DNA of 10,488 nt from an uncultured Collinsella sp. (lineage in GTDB: Bacteria > Actinomycetota > Coriobacteriia > Coriobacteriales > Coriobacteriaceae): contig CABVAS010000036.1 in assembly GCA_902496375.1 (NCBI GenBank), positions 1 through 10,488 on the forward strand. Reading direction: 5' to 3'. The notes below the pieces were generated by a model, which had not been told where the DNA came from, searched no databases, and worked only from the letters and a program-made list of their open reading frames with translations. How positions within the stretch are numbered: the first letter of the stretch is position 1; the number at the start of each line of letters is the position of its first letter. Positions 6,020 to 10,488 of this stretch are shown piece by piece. The position numbers and the translations under genes were made by a program.

Positions 6020-7225
6020 ATGACCACCCCCGACGAAAAGACATTCGCCACGCTCACCAAGCTGTTCGAGGAGGAGTTTGGCCCCATCGGCGACCGCCAG
6101 GTGCTCTACGTGCACGCGCCCGGCCGTTCCGAGATCAGCGGCAACCACACCGACCACGAGGGTGGCCACGTTATCGCCGGCTCGCTCGATGTCGCCGTCG
6201 ACGGCATCGCCGTGGCAACCGATTCCAACAAGGTTCGCGTAGCCGACGAGGGCTATCCCACGTTTGAAATCGCGCTCGACACGCTAGACGTTCAGGAGTC
6301 CGAGAAGGGCACATCCGCAAGTCTCGTCCGCGGCATGGCCCACGAGATCGCAGCGCTTGGTGTTGAGCCCAAGGGCTTCGACTTTGCCTTTACCTGCTCC
6401 GTCCCCTCGGGCGGCGGTCTTTCGAGCTCCGCTGCCGTCGAGGCGGCGTACGGCCGCGCCATGGAGACGCTCTGGGGCGCGCCCGCGATTGAGCCCGTCG
6501 CACTCGCCCAGATGAGCCAGCGCACCGAGAACAACTATTACGGCAAGCCCTGCGGTCTTATGGACCAGGCCGCCGTTTGCTTGGGCGGCCTTGCCTACAT
6601 GGACTTTGAGGACCAGGCTCAGCCTAAGACCCAGAAGCTCGAGCTCAACTTTGAGGATCACGGCTATGCGCTCGTGCTCGTTAAGGTCGGTGCCGACCAT
6701 GTGGCAGCTACCGACGACTACGCCGCCGTTCCGCGCGAGATGCAGGACGTCGCCGCCGAGTTTGGCAAGGCACGCCTGTGCGAGGTAAACGTTGCCGATT
6801 TTGACGCAAAGCTCCCCGAGCTGCGCGCCAAGCTGGGCGACCGCACCTGCCTGCGCGCCGTTCACTACTGGTACGAGAACGGCTTGGTCGACAAGCGCTG
6901 GGCGGCCCTGAACGCCGGCGACATCGACCAGTTCCTGGTCCTGACGCGCGAGTCCGGCGCCAGCTCTGCCATGTACCTGCAGAATGTCGTTGCCAAGCTG
7001 GGCTCCGAGCAGCCTTCGATGTATGCCCTGGCGCTGGCCGAGCACGTACTCGACGGCCGCGGTGCCGTTCGTATTCACGGTGGCGGCTTTGGCGGCACCA
7101 TCCAAGCCTTCGTGCCGCTCGATCTGGTCGACACCTTCATTGCCAAGATGAACGGCTGGCTGGGCGAGGGATCTGCCCGCCACTACGCGATTTCTGACAA
7201 GGGGGCTTACGCGGCATGGCTGTAA
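6020..7225 (+). CDS. galK: Galactokinase
   Basis: Galactokinase phosphorylates galactose with ATP to galactose-1-phosphate, the entry step of the Leloir pathway, in the cytosol. The 401-residue product has all GHMP-kinase landmarks. The galactokinase signature is GRSEISGNHTDHEGG (35-49; R36 and the sugar-binding D45). The ATP loop is PSGGGLSSSAA (129-139). CGLMDQAAVCLGG (178-190) holds the probable catalytic base D182, and the C-terminal GHMP motif is RIHGGGFGG (351-359). The signature reads ISGNHTDH instead of the usual LIGEHTDY, a variant I associate with actinobacterial and firmicute galactokinases. The ATG is preceded by AAGGAAAGGA (6005-6014). The gene overlaps galT by 10 bases and is the first gene of the pair. 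Control by the divergent LacI protein is inferred from the shared motifs. Confidence 0.97.
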   Translation: MTTPDEKTFATLTKLFEEEFGPIGDRQVLYVHAPGRSEISGNHTDHEGGHVIAGSLDVAVDGIAVATDSNKVRVADEGYPTFEIALDTLDVQESEKGTSASLVRGMAHEIAALGVEPKGFDFAFTCSVPSGGGLSSSAAVEAAYGRAMETLWGAPAIEPVALAQMSQRTENNYYGKPCGLMDQAAVCLGGLAYMDFEDQAQPKTQKLELNFEDHGYALVLVKVGADHVAATDDYAAVPREMQDVAAEFGKARLCEVNVADFDAKLPELRAKLGDRTCLRAVHYWYENGLVDKRWAALNAGDIDQFLVLTRESGASSAMYLQNVVAKLGSEQPSMYALALAEHVLDGRGAVRIHGGGFGGTIQAFVPLDLVDTFIAKMNGWLGEGSARHYAISDKGAYAAWL

Positions 7226-8844
7226 TGACTGACGTGCGCAAAGCTGTGCAGGGCCTCATCGAGTACGCTATTCACCGATCGATGATCGGACAGGACGACC
7301 GCATCTGGGCCTACAACACCATTCTGGAGTGCATCGGCGCCACGGGCCCCGCACTCGACATGGCCTGGGCGCTCAAGACCGAGAAGATTTCGCTCTTGCA
7401 CCCCGATACACTCCCCAACTTTGACCTTGAAGGCACGCTTGCCGCGCTTTCCGAGGCTGCCGTTGCCAACGGCGCCGCCGAGGACACGGCGTCTGGCCGC
7501 GATCGCATCGCCATGCGCATCATGGGCGTGCTGATGCCGAGGCCTTCGGTTGTAAACGAGGAATTCAACGGCCGCATTGGTGTCAACGAGCCCCGCGCCG
7601 CAACCGACTGGTTCTACGGTCTATGCTGCGACGCCGGCTACGTGCGCCGCGCCGCCATCGCGCGCAATATCAAATGGAGCACCCCCACCAACTGGGGCGA
7701 CCTGGAGATCACCATCAACCTGTCCAAGCCTGAGAAGGACCCGCGCGATATTGCCGCGGCCGGTGCCGCCAAAAACACGAGCGAGAAGTATCCCGCCTGT
7801 CAGCTGTGCATCGAGAACGAGGGCTACCCTGGACGCTCCGCTGCAGCCGACGGCGGCGCCCACCCCGCCCGACAGAACCTGCGCATTATCCCCATTCAGC
7901 TCAACGGAGAGCGCTGGGGCTTCCAGTACAGCCCGTACGCGTACTTCAACGAGCACTGCATTGCTATGAGCTCCGAGCATCGCCCGATGCACGTCGACCG
8001 TAAGGGCCTGACCTGCCTGCTCGATTTTGTGGACCTGTTCCCGCACTACTTCATCGGCTCCAACGCCGACCTGCCCATCGTGGGCGGCTCGATTCTGTCG
8101 CACGACCACTTCCAGGGCGGCGCGCACGAGTTCCCCATGATGCATGCCGCCGAGGTCTCGCAGTTTAGCGTGCCCGGCTTTGACCAGGTCAGCGGTACCG
8201 TGTTGCAGTGGCCGATCTCGGTGCTGCGACTGCGCTCGCACGACCGCGCTCAGCTGCTCGACGCCGCCGAGAAGATTATCCTCGCCTGGCGCGAGTGGAC
8301 CGATGAGTCTGCGGGCGTCATCGCGCACACAGCCGACGGCGTGGCGCACAACACCGTGACGCCCGTCATCCGCCGCGTCGACTCCCGCGGCAATGCCGGC
8401 GGCGAGATCTACGAGGCCTACCTGGCGCTTCGCTGCAACATCACGACCGACGAGCATCCGCTGGGCGTATTCCACCCGCATGCCGAGTACCACCACATTA
8501 AGAAGGAGAACATCGGCCTGATCGAGGTCATGGGCCTGGCCATTTTGCCGCCGCGCTTGGTTCCCGAGCTCGGCGCTGTCCGCGAGCACTTGCTGGCAGC
8601 CAAGGCCGATGCCAGCTACGACCTTGCTGGCGCGCTCGAGGGCGACGACCTTTGCCGCAGCCACGCCGCGTGGGCCGAGGACGTCTTTGCCCGCCGCGCC
8701 GACGAGCTTACAGCCGACAACGCCATCGACATCCTGCACGAGGAGGTCGGCGTTGTGTTTGGCCACGTGCTCGACAACGCCGGCGTCTTTAAATGGGACG
8801 AAGCCGGCCGCGTCGCCCAACAGCGCTTTATCGACTCACTGTAG
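7216..8844 (+). CDS. galT: UDP-glucose:hexose-1-phosphate uridylyltransferase, family 2 (GalT2)
   Basis: GalT exchanges UMP between UDP-glucose and galactose-1-phosphate, giving UDP-galactose and glucose-1-phosphate, the second Leloir step. At 542 residues this is the longer family-2 type known from Gram-positive bacteria, not the roughly 350-residue enterobacterial type. Landmarks are CQLC followed by IENEGYPGR (195-207), HPARQNLRIIPI (216-227), GGSILSHDHFQGG (290-302; the H296-x-H298 active-site pair), GVFHPHAEYHHIKKENIGL (417-435) and the typical C-terminus GVFKWDEAG (523-531). The ATG at 7216 lies inside galK, 10 bases after AAGGGGG (7199-7205). A second in-frame ATG at 7225 forms TAATG with the galK stop and would remove three residues. 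Either start implies translational coupling to galK. A GC-rich hairpin follows. galE, needed to recycle UDP-galactose, is not in the window. Confidence 0.95.
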   Translation: MAVMTDVRKAVQGLIEYAIHRSMIGQDDRIWAYNTILECIGATGPALDMAWALKTEKISLLHPDTLPNFDLEGTLAALSEAAVANGAAEDTASGRDRIAMRIMGVLMPRPSVVNEEFNGRIGVNEPRAATDWFYGLCCDAGYVRRAAIARNIKWSTPTNWGDLEITINLSKPEKDPRDIAAAGAAKNTSEKYPACQLCIENEGYPGRSAAADGGAHPARQNLRIIPIQLNGERWGFQYSPYAYFNEHCIAMSSEHRPMHVDRKGLTCLLDFVDLFPHYFIGSNADLPIVGGSILSHDHFQGGAHEFPMMHAAEVSQFSVPGFDQVSGTVLQWPISVLRLRSHDRAQLLDAAEKIILAWREWTDESAGVIAHTADGVAHNTVTPVIRRVDSRGNAGGEIYEAYLALRCNITTDEHPLGVFHPHAEYHHIKKENIGLIEVMGLAILPPRLVPELGAVREHLLAAKADASYDLAGALEGDDLCRSHAAWAEDVFARRADELTADNAIDILHEEVGVVFGHVLDNAGVFKWDEAGRVAQQRFIDSL

Positions 8845-8892
8845 CATGCGAGCTCGAACGCCCGCACTCAACAAATAGCGCCTACACGACAA

Positions 8893-8930
8893 CGGCGCCC
8901 GCCGGCAACATCGCCGACGGGCGCCGCTTT
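8893..8930 (+). terminator. Terminator after galT
   Basis: CGGCGCCCG (8893-8901) pairs with CGGGCGCCG (8918-8926), and after one mismatch CGGC (8903-8906) pairs with GCCG (8913-8916) around AACATC. Only a short CTTT follows, so this is a strong hairpin with a weak U tract, possibly leaky. Confidence 0.7.
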
Positions 8931-9020
8931 CCGGTGCAAGGGTAGCTAATTTGCACCAAAACAAGGAGTGTCCCAAACTGCCGGCAGAAAAGGAACGTCC
9001 CTAGGTGCCGACCCAAACCT
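8931..9020. other. Non-coding gap between galT terminator and repeat array
   Basis: No credible gene is seen here. A GTG at 8968 opens a 74-codon frame through the repeats, but AAGGAG abuts it with no spacing. CGGCA (8982-8986) and TGCCG (9006-9010) could form a weak stem. Confidence 0.5.
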
Positions 9021-9119
9021 CCACATTATTCGATGGAAAAACGTGGTTTCCTTCCACATTATTCGATGGGAAAACGTGGTTCACTCCCACATTTTTCGAT
9101 GGAAAGACCAAAACGGTCT
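9021..9119 (+). repeat. Three tandem 33-bp repeats upstream of the ATPase gene
   Basis: Units begin with CCACAT at 9021, 9054 and 9087, an exact 33-bp period. The first 28 bases of units 1 and 2 differ only at one position (A/G at unit base 17). Unit 3 keeps about 22 bases with two changes, then diverges. Units 1 and 2 are imperfect palindromes: CCAC/GTGG outer arms, TT/AA, then in unit 1 TTC/GAA around a GATG centre. Unit 3 ends in its own dyad, AAGACC-AAAAC-GGTCTT (9104-9120), touching the -10 of the next gene. Position and dyad symmetry suggest tandem binding sites for a regulator, perhaps the ATPase itself. The spacers are about 5 bp, so this is not a CRISPR array. Confidence 0.85.
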
Positions 9120-9125
9120 TATACT
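9120..9125 (+). promoter_or_regulatory. Putative -10 of the ATPase gene
   Basis: TATACT matches five of six consensus bases. The matching -35 position (about 9095-9102) falls inside repeat unit 3 and is a weak match (TTCGAT at 19 bp). Transcription would start near 9132, leaving a leader of about 17 bases just long enough for the AGGAGG at 9139-9144. Confidence 0.5.
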
Positions 9126-9148
9126 AACCATGATCGTTAGGAGGCAAT

Positions 9149-10450
9149 ATGCAGCGACAGCTAATGAACGAACTCATCGCTTGGAAATCTAGGACAAACC
9201 GCAAGCCCCTCCTGCTTAAGGGGGCCCGCCAGACGGGAAAAACCTGGCTTCTCAACGAATTCGCAGGCCAGCAGTATCAAAACGTCATCCTCTTTGACTT
9301 TATGCTCGAACCGGGCGCACGTTCGCTGTTCGACGGAAGCCTTGACCCCAAACGCATCATCTCCCAGATAGAGCTCCTGCGCGGCCAGACCATAACGCCG
9401 ACAGACACACTCATCATCTTCGACGAAATCCAAGAGGCACCGCGTGGCATCACCTCGCTCAAATACTTCAACGAGCTTGCGCCGGAATACCATATCGTGG
9501 CAGCCGGCTCCTATATGGGGCTCGCGCTCCGACGCGAAAACGAGTCGTTCCCCGTCGGCAAGATCGACCAGCTCACCATGCGCCCCATGGGGTTTGTCGA
9601 GTTCGTTCGTGCCGTCGATGGCGATCCGCTCGCAGATGCCATCCTTGCCGCAGACATGGACCTGCTGGCAAACGTTTCCGAAAAGCTCGAGAGCCTGCTC
9701 AAGGAATACCTCGTTGTTGGTGGCATGCCAGAAGTTGTCTCCGCTTTCGCCGCCTCCCACGATTTCATCGAGGCTCGCAGGCTTCAGCAGCAAATCATCG
9801 AAGCTTACGAATCCGATTTTGGCAAGCATGCGCCAGCCCGCATCGTCGAGCGCATGAGGCTGATTTGGAAATCCCTTCCCGGCCAGCTCGCAAAGGAAAA
9901 CAAGAAGTTCGTCTACGGTGCGCTTCGTCCCGGGGCGCGCGCACGCGATTTTGAGGAAAGCCTCCAGTGGCTCATGGACTATGGAATCGTTCATAAGGTA
10001 CCACGTGTTTCCGCCCTAAGAGCACCGCTCACAAGCTACGAGGATCTCTCGGGCTTCAAGCTGTTCTGCATCGACACCGGCATCCTCGGAGCACTCTCCG
10101 GCCTCACGCCAGCCATTGTTCTGAACGGGCCTGCAGTTTTTACGGAGTTCAAAGGCTCGCTGACCGAGCAATACGTCGCACAGGAACTTTTGCTCCAAGG
10201 CAAAACTCCCGCGTATTGGTCATCCTCCTCCGGCAATGCAGAGACTGACTTTGCCATCGACCATGCGGGGACCGTGCTTCCGCTCGAGGTCAAGGCGGCA
10301 GAGAATCTCAAAGCAAAGAGCCTGAGGATTGCCTGCGAGAAGTTCAAGCTTGAGCGCTGCGTGAGAACATCGTTAGCGGCATATAGAGACGAGGGCACGC
10401 TCGTCAACATTCCGCTCTGGGAGATTGGGCAAATCGACAAGCTGGCATAG
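9149..10450 (+). CDS. AAA-type ATPase with DUF4143 domain
   Basis: This 433-residue protein has the two-domain layout of the widespread AAA/DUF4143 ATPases, whose cellular role is unsettled. The N-terminal P-loop domain shows Walker A GARQTGKT (25-32), Walker B LIIFDEIQ (88-95, D92-E93) and a sensor-like VAAGSYMG (117-124). GKIDQLTMRPMGFVEFV (137-153) is the family's conserved link. The DUF4143 part follows: YLVVGGMPEVV (187-197), a winged-helix-like middle (about 225-300) and FCIDTGILGAL (306-316). The C-terminus has a PD-(D/E)XK-like signature: E340, ETDFAID (365-371) and LEVKAA (379-384). I see no signal peptide or membrane segment. The ATG is chosen for AGGAGG (9139-9144), 4 bases upstream; a second Met is codon 6. 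It appears monocistronic and sits behind three 33-bp repeats. Codons are less strictly G/C-ending than in galKT, hinting at transfer. All motifs are intact, so it looks functional, but I cannot assign a function. Confidence 0.9.
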   Translation: MQRQLMNELIAWKSRTNRKPLLLKGARQTGKTWLLNEFAGQQYQNVILFDFMLEPGARSLFDGSLDPKRIISQIELLRGQTITPTDTLIIFDEIQEAPRGITSLKYFNELAPEYHIVAAGSYMGLALRRENESFPVGKIDQLTMRPMGFVEFVRAVDGDPLADAILAADMDLLANVSEKLESLLKEYLVVGGMPEVVSAFAASHDFIEARRLQQQIIEAYESDFGKHAPARIVERMRLIWKSLPGQLAKENKKFVYGALRPGARARDFEESLQWLMDYGIVHKVPRVSALRAPLTSYEDLSGFKLFCIDTGILGALSGLTPAIVLNGPAVFTEFKGSLTEQYVAQELLLQGKTPAYWSSSSGNAETDFAIDHAGTVLPLEVKAAENLKAKSLRIACEKFKLERCVRTSLAAYRDEGTLVNIPLWEIGQIDKLA

Positions 10451-10488
10451 GCGCTGTGGAGGGGGGTGCCCCGTAAGAATCTATAGAT

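Noticed and set aside
6284..7183. Open frame on the minus strand (299 codons)
   Set aside because: Antisense shadow of galK with no recognisable motifs.
7621..8820. Long open frame on the minus strand (399 codons)
   Set aside because: Antisense shadow of galT produced by strong third-position G/C bias.
9021..9119. CRISPR array
   Set aside because: Only three units, with about 5 bp between 28-bp matches, no unique spacers of 25-40 bp and no cas genes nearby.
8968..9192. A 74-residue ORF reading through the 33-bp repeats with 11-residue repeats
   Set aside because: Its GTG start abuts AAGGAG with no spacing, it overlaps the ATPase promoter and start, and the open frame follows simply from the repeat period being divisible by three.

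Overview
The window is about 10.5 kb of GC-rich DNA with compact genes whose third codon positions are strongly G/C. The gene set is that of an anaerobic or microaerophilic, sugar-fermenting gut actinobacterium: a GatY-like class II aldolase, a flavodiiron protein, a LacI regulator beside galK-galT, a family-2 GalT, and an orphan AAA/DUF4143 ATPase. I infer a Coriobacteriia member, most likely Collinsella or a close relative. This comes from protein style and gene content, not from a search.

Left part (1-1300). A Vsr mismatch endonuclease gene runs in from the left edge. About 700 bp of weakly coding DNA follows, with one small ORF that has a good ribosome binding site. It ends in a 125-bp nested palindrome: perfect 29-bp outer arms around a terminator hairpin.

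Middle part (1299-4521). A class II sugar-bisphosphate aldolase (minus strand) and a DeoR-family regulator (plus strand) diverge from an AT-rich promoter region. The DeoR gene converges on fprA, a flavodiiron protein gene on the minus strand, and a 16-bp perfect hairpin between them can terminate both. fprA has its own extended -10 promoter overlapped by an inverted repeat.

Galactose part (4651-8844). A LacI-family regulator (minus strand) diverges from an overlapping galK-galT pair, giving galactose -> galactose-1-P -> UDP-galactose/glucose-1-P. Three copies of a motif beginning TGTTAACGTACTC lie in the intergenic region. One overlaps the -35 of the best galK promoter, one is in the galK leader, and one is downstream of the best lacI -10. 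The layout fits a local galactose repressor that also controls itself. galE, galM and a transporter are not in the window.

Right part (8845-10488). After the galT terminator come three tandem 33-bp imperfectly palindromic repeats ending exactly at the -10 of a single-gene unit. That unit encodes an AAA ATPase/DUF4143 protein with intact Walker motifs and a C-terminal PD-(D/E)XK-like signature. This repeat array plus ATPase is the best candidate here for something little described. No rRNA, tRNA, transposase, integrase or CRISPR array was seen.
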